Shown one piece after another: positions 1 through 8,163 of a stretch of 64,000 bases of DNA. Source of the stretch: Rouxiella sp. S1S-2 (GTDB lineage Bacteria; Pseudomonadota; Gammaproteobacteria; Enterobacterales; Enterobacteriaceae); NCBI RefSeq assembly GCF_009208105.1, contig NZ_WFKL01000001.1:3844001-3908000 (forward strand), written 5' to 3'. The notes beneath the pieces are model-generated. The model made no database searches. It was not told where the DNA came from and was given only the letters and a program-made list of their open reading frames with translations. A program made the position numbers and the translations under genes. The stretch's first letter is position 1. Each line of letters begins with the position of its first letter.

Positions 1-317
1 GCGCCTTTACTGAGATAGCCGGAAGCGCCCGCCTGCATCACTTTTGCCGGCAAAGGGTTTTCGGTATAAATTGTCAGCATGATAATTTTGACGTCTGGGC
101 AAAAACGCACAATTTTCTTTGTGGCTTCCAACCCGCCGATCCCCGGCATACTCATATCCATCAAGACAATATCGACTGAGTTGCTGCGGCACCATTTAAC
201 AGCGTCTTCTCCGCACTGCACCTCGTCAACAACTTTAATGCCTTTGATATCCTCAAGAATGCGTCGAATCCCTGCGCGCACCAGTTCATGGTCATCTACA
301 AGAAGAACGCTAATCAA
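1..317 (-). CDS. uvrY: Response regulator UvrY, N-terminal part (cut by window start)
   Basis: Receiver domain of UvrY, the response regulator paired with the sensor kinase BarA, which activates the csrB/csrC RNAs of the carbon storage system. About 105 codons are present. The translation begins with the receiver signature LLVDDHELVRAGIRRILED, contains the phospho-acceptor segment IVLMDMSMPGIGG, and runs to KVMQAGASGYLSKG. The LuxR-type HTH lies outside the window. The start is TTG, preceded by GGAG at about 8 bases; E. coli uvrY begins at the equivalent Met-Ile-Asn position. Two short stretches differ from E. coli (for example VVDEVQCGED against VVGEASCGED), ordinary divergence. uvrC is expected to follow on the minus strand. 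Confidence 0.93.
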   Translation of the reverse strand, partial: MISVLLVDDHELVRAGIRRILEDIKGIKVVDEVQCGEDAVKWCRSNSVDIVLMDMSMPGIGGLEATKKIVRFCPDVKIIMLTIYTENPLPAKVMQAGASGYLSKG

Positions 318-1105
318 AGAGAATTCTCCAAAATTAAGGGCGTCACACGGTCGTATTTTTCATTAGCTTGCTAAGTGGCTGCGGTCAAGGGTGTAAACAA
401 CGGCACAAATTCGCAAAAGAGACAGAACAATACATAAGCAAAAAGAGTCTACCGCGTCAGGTCAAACACGTTACCGAGAAAACATGAAAACAACAAACTG
501 ACTGCGGACATAAAATAAAGCGAATTAAATTAGCTGAACTATTTTACTGCATCAGGCAGAAATTAACCAAGCTTTGATTGTGAAAAAAATGATTTTTAAT
601 AATGTAAAAATTAACTTCCATCAAAGATTACAACTGAAAATCAATTATAAGATTAAATCCTATAAAAATCATTTAGAAACCCACCAACCGCTCAAAAAAA
701 CAACAACCATTAAGAAAGAATCTGACTTTGCGCATATAAGGTTTATTAATGCGCAAAATAACATCAGCTGATTCACTTGATATATTACTGATTTAAACTG
801 AATTTATTTAACTAATGCCATGATGCCCTCAGTTTAAATATCTAAAAACTGAAAAAATACCTGAAGTAGTCTCATCGTTGACCATTCGTTTAGCATACTT
901 GACGGTTTAGGATTATTTTTCTGTGCTAATTTCGTAAAACTTTGGCCTTACAGCAAGAGTTGCACAACAGCCGTCTCCCAGCGTCACAGAGGAGTGTGCT
1001 AGTATAGCGCCACATTTTCAGCAGCCTTCCTATAGAGAGGCTGTAAAGTTATTGAACGCGCTATCCGACCGCCTACAGGCGGTTGGTTTTTTTAAGGAGA
1101 TTATA
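318..1105. other. Long AT-rich intergenic region between uvrY and yecF
   Basis: Divergent intergenic region of almost 800 bases, strongly AT-rich between about 560 and 950. It must contain the uvrY promoter (minus) and the yecF promoter (plus). A reading frame at 574-771 is lysine/asparagine-rich, has no ribosome binding site and looks like a product of base composition. The last 100 bases hold the structured yecF leader listed separately. I see no other gene. Confidence 0.6.
998..1093 (+). promoter_or_regulatory. yecF promoter and leader with terminator-like hairpin
   Basis: An extended -10 element (TGC then TAGTAT, 1000-1005) is followed by two hairpins. The first is CAGCCT...AGGCTG (1022-1043). 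The second is CCGCC-TACA-GGCGG (1069-1082), followed after four bases by seven T (1087-1093). The yecF Shine-Dalgarno AAGGAG begins at once at 1094. The second hairpin looks like an intrinsic terminator, so transcripts starting near 1012 may end as an RNA of about 80 nt, or read-through into yecF may be controlled. No matching known RNA is recognised; function is inference. Confidence 0.45.
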
Positions 1106-1330
1106 ATGAGCACATGCAATTTTAACACCGAGGCCAGCGTTGAAACCCTGGCAACAGAGGTTGCCTGTCTTAAAGCGACGCTGACACTGATGCTTAAAGC
1201 GATTGGTCAGGCAGATGCAGGTAAAGTCGTTCTGAATCTTGAAAAATTTATCGCCCAAATTGAGGACCCTCAACAGGCAGAGATTTTCAATAATACCCTG
1301 CAGCAAATCAAATTTGGATATCGTCAATAA
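1106..1330 (+). CDS. yecF: DUF2594 family protein YecF
   Basis: Small cytosolic protein of 74 residues that aligns along its whole length with E. coli YecF (DUF2594): shared features are the ACLKATLTLMLKAIGQADAGK block near residues 19-39 and the ending IKFGYRQ. No function is established for the family. The start is ATG at 1106 behind AAGGAG at 7 bases; an in-frame TTG at 1052 would add 18 residues encoded by the leader hairpin and is unlikely. As in E. coli it sits next to uvrY, but no sdiA is present on its other side. Confidence 0.9.
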   Translation: MSTCNFNTEASVETLATEVACLKATLTLMLKAIGQADAGKVVLNLEKFIAQIEDPQQAEIFNNTLQQIKFGYRQ

Positions 1331-1380
1331 CGATAGGTATGACGCCATCTCCGGTCTAATTTTGTTGAAGCCGCAAGAAA

Positions 1381-1408
1381 AGAGAGCCAGAATGGCTCTC
1401 TTTTTTTT
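1381..1408 (+). terminator. Rho-independent terminator after yecF
   Basis: Perfect 8-bp stem AGAGAGCC/GGCTCTCT with a 5-base loop, running into eight T (1401-1408). It lies 51 bases after the yecF stop. Confidence 0.85.
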
Positions 1409-1475
1409 AGCCTGCGTGGGTTTAGATTAAATCTGCTAAAATGAATAACCCTTAATCTGCTTCAAGGTGTATTCC

Positions 1476-1646
1476 ATGAGTGAAAAAAACAGCGAAAACA
1501 AAACAAAAGCTGATGATGTTCACGTCAGTGATGGCTTGGCAAAGTTGCACAAAGTGGCTGAACAGCTGACAGAAGAAGAGCTTGATCGGCTTGCGGAAGA
1601 GGCGAGAACGGCCGCTGAGAAGGCAAAAAATAACCCCCACGCCTAA
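1476..1646 (+). CDS. Small acidic hypothetical protein, 56 aa
   Basis: Not recognised. The protein starts MSEKNSENKTKADDVHVSDG and continues with a charged, probably helical segment (LHKVAEQLTEEELDRLAEEARTAAEKAK, residues about 24-51), rich in Glu, Lys and Ala with no Cys and no membrane segment. Support for a real gene: an extended -10 (TGC then TAAAAT, 1434-1442), AAGG about 8 bases before the ATG, its own transcription unit after the yecF terminator, and coding-like codon choice. The charged helix with leucine spacing suggests a small binding or regulatory protein, which is only inference. The opposite-strand frame at 1452-1640 is a shadow. Confidence 0.6.
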   Translation: MSEKNSENKTKADDVHVSDGLAKLHKVAEQLTEEELDRLAEEARTAAEKAKNNPHA

Positions 1647-1689
1647 ACGAATTATCTCTTAAAACAGTTTTTTGGACGTTGGCTTCACC

Positions 1690-2478
1690 ATGCATGACAA
1701 TACCTTAGCTGGAAATCAATCGCTTGCCGCTATTGCAGTTGACTATCAACACGGTGATTGTGAGCCCGCGCACAGCCACAGCTGCTCCCAACTAATCCAC
1801 GCCCTCTCTGGCGTGGTTCAGGTTTCGACCCAACACGGCGTGTGGATGGTGCCGCCCGGTCGCGGCGTCTGGCTACCCGCCAACGTGGTCCACAGTCTGC
1901 GCTTTATTGGCGGCGTTCAGGCAAGAACGCTGTTTGTTGACTCACTAGCACGTGCCGACCTGCCCGCCCAGTGTCAGGTGGTTCAGATTTCACCGCTGCT
2001 GCGCGAACTGATCCTCGCCTCCTTTAGCGTACCGGCCAACTATGCCGCAGGCGGACGCGACGAGCGAATCATTGAGCTTATCCTCGATGAACTGCGCTTA
2101 CTGCCAATTTTACCGCTGCACCTTCCCGAACCCAGTGACCCACCGCTGTTTGCACTTTGCCAGCGGATCCGTGCGGATTTGTCTGCTGCGTGGGAGCTTG
2201 AAGATGTAGCGGCAAATATGGCGATCAGTGGCAGAACGCTTTCACGCCGTTTTCAACGAGAGACTGGGTTGCGCTTTAGTGATTGGGTGAGGCGGGCGAA
2301 AATTCTGGCGGCAATGAATGCGCTGGCGATGGGACAGTCGGTTATTGATGTTGCGCTGGAGCTGGGTTATGACAGTCCCAGCGCGTTTAGTGCCATGTTT
2401 CGTAGAACGCTGGGTGTATCACCCAGCGAGTATTTCAATCCTGCGGCCCGTTTGGCGGACGCCCCAGCCGTTCTATAA
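1690..2478 (+). CDS. AraC-family transcriptional regulator with N-terminal cupin
   Basis: Regulator of 262 residues. The N-terminal half is a cupin-type sensor (HSHSCSQLIHALSG near 26-39, then VPPGRGVWLPANVVHSL). The C-terminal 90 residues are a double HTH of AraC type (WELEDVAANMAISGRTLSRRF and QSVIDVALELGYDSPSAFSAMFRRTLGVSPSEYF). The architecture resembles E. coli NimR/YeaM, but no efflux pump or oxidoreductase target lies beside it, so the target is unknown. ATG at 1690 is preferred over an in-frame TTG at 1672; neither has a strong ribosome binding site. It ends 20 bases from the convergent leuA stop. Confidence 0.85.
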   Translation: MHDNTLAGNQSLAAIAVDYQHGDCEPAHSHSCSQLIHALSGVVQVSTQHGVWMVPPGRGVWLPANVVHSLRFIGGVQARTLFVDSLARADLPAQCQVVQISPLLRELILASFSVPANYAAGGRDERIIELILDELRLLPILPLHLPEPSDPPLFALCQRIRADLSAAWELEDVAANMAISGRTLSRRFQRETGLRFSDWVRRAKILAAMNALAMGQSVIDVALELGYDSPSAFSAMFRRTLGVSPSEYFNPAARLADAPAVL

Positions 2479-2497
2479 ATGTTATAACCTGAATCAT

Positions 2498-4165
2498 CTA
2501 CACCAGTAATTGTGCACTGGCGTTAAACAGCGCCTGCAACGACGCACTGGACACGTCACTGTCGATTCCCACCCCGTAAACACGTTCGCCGTGCGGACGC
2601 TGGCAGCTAACATAGGCTACGGCGCGACTGTGGCTTTGATGCCCCAGCGTATGTTCGTCATAGTCACCAATTTCCAGCATCAGATCAAAGGTACGATGCA
2701 GGGCGTCTACCGCAGAAGAAAGCAGTCCGTTGCCGCTGCCGTTCAGTGCCAGTTCCTGCCCCTGATAATTCACCTTCGCGCTGAAATGGCGCAGGTTGTT
2801 TTCGTCGCTGCGAATATCATAGCTCAACAGTTTCATCACCGGTTGATCAACCAAACCATAGCGCTGGCGGAACAGACGCCACACGTCACTGGTGCTCATC
2901 TCTTTACCGCTGCTGTCGGTCTCTTTCTGTACCGCTTTGCTGAACTCTATCTGCAGGCCACGCGGCATTTTCAAGCCGTGATTTTGTTCAAGCAGCCATG
3001 CGGCACCGCTTTTTCCAGACTGACTGTTAACGCGAATAACCGCTTCGTAGCTACAGCCAACGTCGGCGGGGTCCAGTGGCAGGTAAGGAACCTGCCAATG
3101 TTGGTCTTCGCGCTGCTTTTGTGCGGCAAAACCCTTTTTGATAGCATCCTGATGCGATCCGGAAAAGGCGGTAAACACCAGCTCACCGGCGTACGGATGG
3201 CGAGGGTGTACCGGCAACTGGTTACACTGCTCCACGGTTTCGACCACGCCTTTCAAATCACTGAAGTCAAGTCCCGGTGAGATCCCCTGAGTGTAGAAGT
3301 TCAGCGCCAGCGTCACTAAATCGACGTTACCTGTCCGCTCGCCGTTACCAAACAGACAGCCTTCAACGCGGTCGGCACCGGCCATCATCGCCAATTCTGC
3401 GCAGGCGACGCCGGTTCCACGGTCATTGTGCGGATGCACGCTGATTGAGACCTGTTCGCGGCGGCTGAAATGGCGGCAGAACCACTCAATCTGGTCGGCG
3501 TAGACGTTAGGGGTGCTGACTTCAACCGTTGCAGGCAGGTTCAAAATCATAGGACGCTCGGTGCACGGCTCCCACACTGCCGCTACGGCTTCACACACCT
3601 CGAGGGAAAACTCCAGCTCGGTAAAACAGAAGGTTTCCGGCGAATACTCAAAGGTCCATTTAGTTTGCGGATATTTTTCACAAAGCTGACGGATCTGTTT
3701 TGCGCCGCGCACGGCCAGCTCCAGCGTGGCCGCTTTGTCTTGGTTAAATACCACGTCGCGGAAAATCGGCGACGTGGCGTTATATAAATGCACGATGGCG
3801 CGCGGAACGTCGATCAACGACTCAAAGGTACGCTCAATCAAATCGCTACGTGACTGGGTCAAAACCTGGATATGCACGTCTTCAGGTATGGCTTTGTCGT
3901 TAATCAAGCCGCGAACAAAATCGAAATCGGTTTGCGACGCCGAAGGAAAAGCCACTTCAATCTGCTTGAAACCACAGCGCAGCAGCAGGTCGAAAAACAG
4001 ACGTTTGCGCTGATTATCCATTGGCTCGGCAAGCGATTGGTTACCGTCCCGTAGATCGCTTGAACACCATTGCGGCACCTTCGTGAGCGTTTTCCCCGGC
4101 CACTGACGATCGGGTAAATCCACGGTGGGGAATGCAACATACTTCTGCGACGGGTCGGCTAACAT
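2498..4165 (-). CDS. leuA: 2-isopropylmalate synthase, type-2 (LeuA2) form
   Basis: Condenses 2-oxoisovalerate with acetyl-CoA to give alpha-isopropylmalate, the first committed step of leucine synthesis. It has 555 residues, the length of the Mycobacterium/Pseudomonas type and not the roughly 520 of the E. coli leuABCD enzyme. Visible are the catalytic DLRDGNQ (37-43), the metal ligands HPH (244-246), the G-rich ending [15 protein letters not shown] of the TIM barrel, and a C-terminal regulatory domain. ATG at 4165 is preceded by GGAGA at 8 bases; an upstream in-frame extension to 4225 overlaps the leader. It is monocistronic here, with no leuBCD. A second, E. coli-type leuA elsewhere in the genome is possible. 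Confidence 0.93.
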   Translation of the reverse strand: MLADPSQKYVAFPTVDLPDRQWPGKTLTKVPQWCSSDLRDGNQSLAEPMDNQRKRLFFDLLLRCGFKQIEVAFPSASQTDFDFVRGLINDKAIPEDVHIQVLTQSRSDLIERTFESLIDVPRAIVHLYNATSPIFRDVVFNQDKAATLELAVRGAKQIRQLCEKYPQTKWTFEYSPETFCFTELEFSLEVCEAVAAVWEPCTERPMILNLPATVEVSTPNVYADQIEWFCRHFSRREQVSISVHPHNDRGTGVACAELAMMAGADRVEGCLFGNGERTGNVDLVTLALNFYTQGISPGLDFSDLKGVVETVEQCNQLPVHPRHPYAGELVFTAFSGSHQDAIKKGFAAQKQREDQHWQVPYLPLDPADVGCSYEAVIRVNSQSGKSGAAWLLEQNHGLKMPRGLQIEFSKAVQKETDSSGKEMSTSDVWRLFRQRYGLVDQPVMKLLSYDIRSDENNLRHFSAKVNYQGQELALNGSGNGLLSSAVDALHRTFDLMLEIGDYDEHTLGHQSHSRAVAYVSCQRPHGERVYGVGIDSDVSSASLQALFNASAQLLV

Positions 4166-4260
4166 AGTTTTTCTCCATTCGTCGGCAGGGACCAAATTCC
4201 GCTGCCTGAGGTAAGTATGGCGCAATGTTCTCTGAGCTGCGCCTCACTAAACGACATTCA
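4166..4260 (-). promoter_or_regulatory. Structured leuA leader with possible upstream reading frame
   Basis: On the minus strand two hairpins precede the leuA ribosome binding site: GGCGCA/TGCGCC (4219-4243) and GGCAG/CTGCC (4184-4206), the second ending 8 bases before GGAGAA. A 32-codon frame starts with ATG at 4257 ([12 protein letters not shown]...) and ends just past the leuA ATG, which would couple the two. It has only three leucine codons, so it is not a classical leuL-type leader peptide. No terminator T-tract is present. Confidence 0.35.
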
Positions 4261-4515
4261 CCCGTGCATAACGGACAAAATGCTGCTAATTAGAGATGAT
4301 TAATGCAACAGTTGGACTCGGTCTGTAAAAATAAAGGTACATTCGCTATTAGATTATTTATCTGCAACGTTATAATTCGCTGGAATTTAACATTATTATG
4401 AAGCCACTCTGCCCGAATGCAGTCCATCCTCACGCGGCAGTGTACCCATAATATTAAAATTGAGAAAAGAGCCAGATAGAGCCCTTATTCCATACATGAC
4501 AGGAAGAAATAACCT
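4261..4515. other. leuA-cycA divergent intergenic region
   Basis: AT-rich region that should hold the promoters of leuA (minus) and cycA (plus). I see no gene. The cycA ribosome binding site is AGGAAG at 4500-4505, 10 bases before the ATG. Confidence 0.5.
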
Positions 4516-5922
4516 ATGCCACACGAGACCAAAACCATCGCACAATCTGGGGATGATTCCCCCGAACACCTGCGCAGAAACCTCACAAATCGTCATATCC
4601 AGCTGATCGCCATCGGCGGTGCTATAGGCACCGGCCTGTTTATGGGGTCGGGCAAAACGATTAGCCTCGCCGGACCGTCGATCATATTCGTGTATATGAT
4701 TATCGGTTTTATGCTGTTTTTCGTCATGCGTGCGATGGGCGAACTGCTGCTGTCGAACCTCGAATACAAATCCTTTAGTGATTTTGCCGCCGACCTTCTG
4801 GGGCCGTGGGCAGGTTATTTCACCGGCTGGACTTATTGGTTTTGCTGGGTAGTGACCGGCATCGCTGACGTGGTCGCCGTCACCTCTTATGCGCAGTTCT
4901 GGTTCCCCGGACTTTCGCAGTGGGTTGCGTCGCTGATTTTCGTGCTGATACTGTTTGGCTTGAATCTTGCGACGGTAAAAATGTTCGGCGAAACCGAGTT
5001 TTGGTTCGCGATGATCAAAATTGTTGCCATCGTTGGCCTGATTATCACCGGCCTGGTGATGGTATTAATGCATTACCAAACGCCAGCAGGATCCGTGGCG
5101 GCCTTCAGCAACCTGTGGGACAACGGTGGCTTCTTCCCTAAAGGCATCAGCGGCTTCTTCGCCGGTTTCCAGATAGCCATTTTTGCCTTCGTCGGCATTG
5201 AGCTGGTCGGCACCACAGCGGCAGAAACCAAAGATCCCAAGAAGTCACTGCCAAGGGCGATTAACGCCATTCCTATCCGCATCATCATGTTCTACGTTTT
5301 TGCGCTGATTGCCATTATGTGTGTCACGCCGTGGAACACAGTGGCCGCCGACAGAAGTCCATTCGTTGAGCTGTTTGTGCTTGCGGGCCTGCCGGCTGCG
5401 GCCAGTATCATCAACTTTGTGGTACTGACGTCTGCCGCCTCGTCCGCCAACAGTGGGATCTTCTCCACCAGCCGCATGCTGTTTGGCTTAGGTCAGGACG
5501 GTATGGCACCTAAAGCGTTTGGCAAACTTTCGTCGCGCGCGGTGCCGTCAAACGGACTGATTTTTTCCTGCATTTGCCTGCTGGCTGGCGTCGTCCTGAT
5601 TTATCTGATCCCCAACGTGCTGACGGTGTTTACATTGGTGACGACCGTGTCGGCGATTTTGTTTATGTTTGTGTGGACCATTATTCTCTGCTCGTACCTG
5701 GTCTATCGCCGCAAACGGCCTCAGCTGCACGCCACCTCTGAATACAAAATGCCATTGGGTATTGTAATGTGCTGGGTGTGCATGGCGTTCTTCGCCTTTG
5801 TTCTGGTGCTGTTAACCTTGCAGGATGATACCCGTCAGGCGCTAATGGTCACACCGCTGTGGTTCGTGGTTTTGGGTATCGGCTACTGGATCCGCAGCAG
5901 AACTCAGCAGAAGACAAAATAG
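4516..5922 (+). CDS. cycA: D-serine/D-alanine/glycine:H+ symporter CycA
   Basis: Inner-membrane amino-acid permease of the APC superfamily that takes up glycine, D-alanine and D-serine. The 468 residues match E. coli CycA closely from the LRRNLTNRHIQLIAIGGAIG segment (near residue 19) through 12 membrane segments, including GPSIIFVYMIIGFML, FAFVGIELVGTTAAETKDP and the ending of TPLWFVVLGIGYW. Cytosolic loops carry conserved DPKKSLPRAIN. It stands alone and ends 18 bases before a terminator shared with rutR. In E. coli this gene is repressed by the GcvB RNA; I cannot verify a site here. Confidence 0.95.
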   Translation: MPHETKTIAQSGDDSPEHLRRNLTNRHIQLIAIGGAIGTGLFMGSGKTISLAGPSIIFVYMIIGFMLFFVMRAMGELLLSNLEYKSFSDFAADLLGPWAGYFTGWTYWFCWVVTGIADVVAVTSYAQFWFPGLSQWVASLIFVLILFGLNLATVKMFGETEFWFAMIKIVAIVGLIITGLVMVLMHYQTPAGSVAAFSNLWDNGGFFPKGISGFFAGFQIAIFAFVGIELVGTTAAETKDPKKSLPRAINAIPIRIIMFYVFALIAIMCVTPWNTVAADRSPFVELFVLAGLPAAASIINFVVLTSAASSANSGIFSTSRMLFGLGQDGMAPKAFGKLSSRAVPSNGLIFSCICLLAGVVLIYLIPNVLTVFTLVTTVSAILFMFVWTIILCSYLVYRRKRPQLHATSEYKMPLGIVMCWVCMAFFAFVLVLLTLQDDTRQALMVTPLWFVVLGIGYWIRSRTQQKTK

Positions 5923-5939
5923 TCCTCTCTGCATAATAA

Positions 5940-5977
5940 AAATGCCCATGCGGTTAACCTGCATGGGCATTTTTTTG
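5940..5977. terminator. Bidirectional terminator between cycA and rutR
   Basis: Perfect stem AATGCCCATGC/GCATGGGCATT (5941-5951 and 5961-5971) with flanking A and T tracts, usable on both strands; T run 5970-5976 on plus, A run on the other side. Confidence 0.85.
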
Positions 5978-5990
5978 CGCGGCAATTAGC

Positions 5991-6686
5991 TCAACCCACA
6001 GGCCTGATACCCTGGGTGATAATGTGTTGAATGTTGGCAACTGCCTGTTCAAAGAACGCGTCATCATTCAACGTTTGGCCGCTAATGGCCTCAATCTGCA
6101 CGCCAAAATCAGCATAGTGCTGCGTGGTCGCCCACAAAATAAACAGCAAATGCAGGGGTTCAATTTGCGCAATTTGACCTGCCTGCACCCACCCGCGAAT
6201 AATGTCAGACTTTTCGTCCACCAGCTGCTTGAGATGCGTGCTTAAGACCTGTTTTAACAACGGCGCGCCCTGCAGCATTTCCAGACAGAACAGTCGCGAA
6301 GCCTGCGGATGGTCGCGCGAAACGCAAAGCTTAAGATAGATGTACTGCTTAATGGCTTCCATCGGCTGCTGTTCAGCATTCAGCGCCTTAAGCGGCTCCA
6401 GCCAAATATCCAGCAAATCCTTCAGCACCGCTACGTAGAGTTCTTCTTTCGAGGGAAAGTAGTAAAGAAGATTTGTTTTGGACACGTCCGCACGCTCGGC
6501 CACCTGATCCAGACTGGTGCCATGCATACCGTATAAAGAAAAAAACTCCAGCGCGGCGCTCATAATGGTGCTGCGCTTTGCCGCAACGGCTCGCGAACGC
6601 CTCGTCGGCGGCTTTTTACTGCCGATAGCTCCATCAGCTGCCAATGGCTTCACCCTCTTCCTGTAAGCATTGCTTTCATAAAGCAT
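5991..6686 (-). CDS. rutR: TetR-family regulator RutR of pyrimidine degradation
   Basis: Uracil/thymine-responsive repressor of rutABCDEFG and of some purine/pyrimidine genes. The protein matches E. coli RutR over its length: RRSRAVAAKRSTIMSAALEFF, HTH residues VAERADVSKTNLLYYFPSKEELY, and the ligand-binding part FILWATTQHYADFGVQIEAI. The start is uncertain. ATG at 6686 (behind GGGAAG) gives 231 residues with a basic tail of about 20 longer than E. coli; a GTG or TTG further in, behind AGGAAGAGG, would give a length nearer the E. coli 212. Divergent from the rut operon. Confidence 0.93.
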   Translation of the reverse strand: MLYESNAYRKRVKPLAADGAIGSKKPPTRRSRAVAAKRSTIMSAALEFFSLYGMHGTSLDQVAERADVSKTNLLYYFPSKEELYVAVLKDLLDIWLEPLKALNAEQQPMEAIKQYIYLKLCVSRDHPQASRLFCLEMLQGAPLLKQVLSTHLKQLVDEKSDIIRGWVQAGQIAQIEPLHLLFILWATTQHYADFGVQIEAISGQTLNDDAFFEQAVANIQHIITQGIRPVG

Positions 6687-6813
6687 AACAAATGCTTCCC
6701 ATCGCGACTACGACCAGCCACAGCTCCTGTGACCCTGGCCCCTTTGCTTTGAGAAAAATTAACATTTGCGCACCATTTTCGCTCAATCATGTTCGTTTTG
6801 TGTGCAGTTATTT

Positions 6814-6829
6814 TTTACCAAATGGTCCA
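6814..6829 (+). promoter_or_regulatory. RutR operator 1
   Basis: TTTACCAAATGGTCCA matches the RutR consensus TTGACCAnnTGGTCAA in 13 of 14 specified positions or close to it. It lies between rutR and rutA, 233 bases before the rutA ATG. Confidence 0.7.
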
Positions 6830-6832
6830 CTT

Positions 6833-6848
6833 TTGACCATTTGCTCCA
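6833..6848 (+). promoter_or_regulatory. RutR operator 2
   Basis: TTGACCATTTGCTCCA: left half-site perfect (TTGACCA), right half degenerate (TGCTCCA). Its centre is 19 bp from operator 1, about two helical turns, so two dimers could bind one face of the DNA. Confidence 0.6.
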
Positions 6849-6901
6849 CAAAATTCTCACATCACAACTCAACATGCTGATAAATAACAAAATCACAAAA
6901 C

Positions 6902-6917
6902 TGGCATCGAGTTTGCA
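6902..6917 (+). promoter_or_regulatory. Sigma-54 promoter of the rut operon
   Basis: TGGCATCGAGTTTGCA fits TGGCAC-N5-TTGCA, with the GG at 6903-6904 and GC at 6915-6916 separated by exactly 10 bases. Transcription should begin near 6928, giving a leader of about 135 bases. E. coli rut is NtrC/sigma-54 dependent. A possible NtrC half-site (GCGCACCA, 6769-6776) is seen upstream but no complete NtrC palindrome. Confidence 0.8.
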
Positions 6918-7062
6918 AACCGTTCTGTAACGCGTCAAACAGCGTAGCGCAATTTGGAACCCGCAGGATGCACTCAAGCGGCGCTGTTTTGACCCGGGCC
7001 ACTGCGTGTTTCACGCGAATGTCCCTCATCGGTAAAGGTCTTATTCAATTACGAGGTGTGCT

Positions 7063-8163
7063 ATGAAAATCGGCGTCTTTATTCCTATCGGTAACAATGG
7101 CTGGTTGATTTCTGAAAACGCGCCACAGTATCAGCCGACCTTTGAGCTGAACAAAACCATTGTGCAGAAGGCCGAGCACTACAATTTTGATTTCGCGCTT
7201 TCGATGATTAAATTACGCGGATTTGGCGGCAAAACTGAATTCTGGGAGCACAACATGGAGTCGTTCACGCTCATGGCCGGGCTGGCTGCCGTGACCTCCA
7301 GGATTAAGCTCTACGCTACCGCCGCAACGCTCGTCATGCCACCGGCGATAGTGGCGCGCATGGCCGCGACCATTGACTCAATCTCTAACGGCCGATTTGG
7401 CGTAAACGTGGTAACCGGCTGGCAAAAGCCCGAATATGAGCAGATGGGCATGTGGCCCGGTGATGACTATTTTAGCCGCCGCTACGACTATCTGACGGAA
7501 TACGTTACCGTGCTGCGCGATCTGTGGGGCACCGGCCACTGCGATATGCAGGGGGAATTTTTCAAAATGGACGACTGCCGCGTCAGCCCGCGTCCAAAAG
7601 CCGAAATGAAAGTGATCTGCGCCGGTCAGAGTGACGCAGGCATGGCCTTCTCTGCCAAATACGCCGATTACAACTTCTGCTTTGGCAAGGGCGTGAACAC
7701 TCCCACCGCCTTTGCCCCAACCTCTGCGCGCATGAAAACGGCGGCCGAAGCTGAAAAACGCGACGTGGCTTCCTACGTGCTGTTTATGGTCATTGCCGAC
7801 GAAACCGACGCCGCTGCCCGTGCCAAATGGGACGCTTACAAGGCCGGTGCCGACAGTGAAGCCCTCGCCTGGCTCACCGATCAGAGCAGCAAGGACACTA
7901 AATCCGGTTCTGACACCAACGTACGCCAGATGGCAGACCCAACATCGGCGGTCAATATCAACATGGGCACGCTGGTAGGCTCCTACGCCAGCGTAGCAAA
8001 AATGCTCGACGAAATTGACACCGTACCCGGCACCGAGGGCGTATTGCTGACTTTCGACGATTTCGTTCAGGGCATTGAAAACTTTGGTCAGTTTATTCAG
8101 CCACTCATGAAAACCCGTCAATACCTGTTCAATGAAACATCCGCTGAAAAAGAGGTCGCGTAA
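7063..8163 (+). CDS. rutA: Pyrimidine monooxygenase RutA
   Basis: FMN-dependent monooxygenase of the bacterial luciferase family that opens the uracil (or thymine) ring with O2 to peroxyureidoacrylate, using reduced flavin from RutF. The protein is 366 residues, the family length. Visible are the N-terminal [20 protein letters not shown], the substrate/flavin strand [25 protein letters not shown], and [13 protein letters not shown] segment [19 protein letters not shown]. Starts with ATG behind GAGGTG, first gene of rutABCDEFG; its stop overlaps the rutB ATG by one base, suggesting translational coupling. Confidence 0.96.
   Translation: MKIGVFIPIGNNGWLISENAPQYQPTFELNKTIVQKAEHYNFDFALSMIKLRGFGGKTEFWEHNMESFTLMAGLAAVTSRIKLYATAATLVMPPAIVARMAATIDSISNGRFGVNVVTGWQKPEYEQMGMWPGDDYFSRRYDYLTEYVTVLRDLWGTGHCDMQGEFFKMDDCRVSPRPKAEMKVICAGQSDAGMAFSAKYADYNFCFGKGVNTPTAFAPTSARMKTAAEAEKRDVASYVLFMVIADETDAAARAKWDAYKAGADSEALAWLTDQSSKDTKSGSDTNVRQMADPTSAVNINMGTLVGSYASVAKMLDEIDTVPGTEGVLLTFDDFVQGIENFGQFIQPLMKTRQYLFNETSAEKEVA

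Noticed and set aside
574..771. Lys/Asn-rich 65-codon frame in the uvrY-yecF gap
   Set aside because: AT-rich composition, no ribosome binding site, no conserved features.
1052..1105. TTG-initiated N-terminal extension of YecF
   Set aside because: It is encoded by the leader hairpin, and the E. coli protein starts at the ATG with the better binding site.
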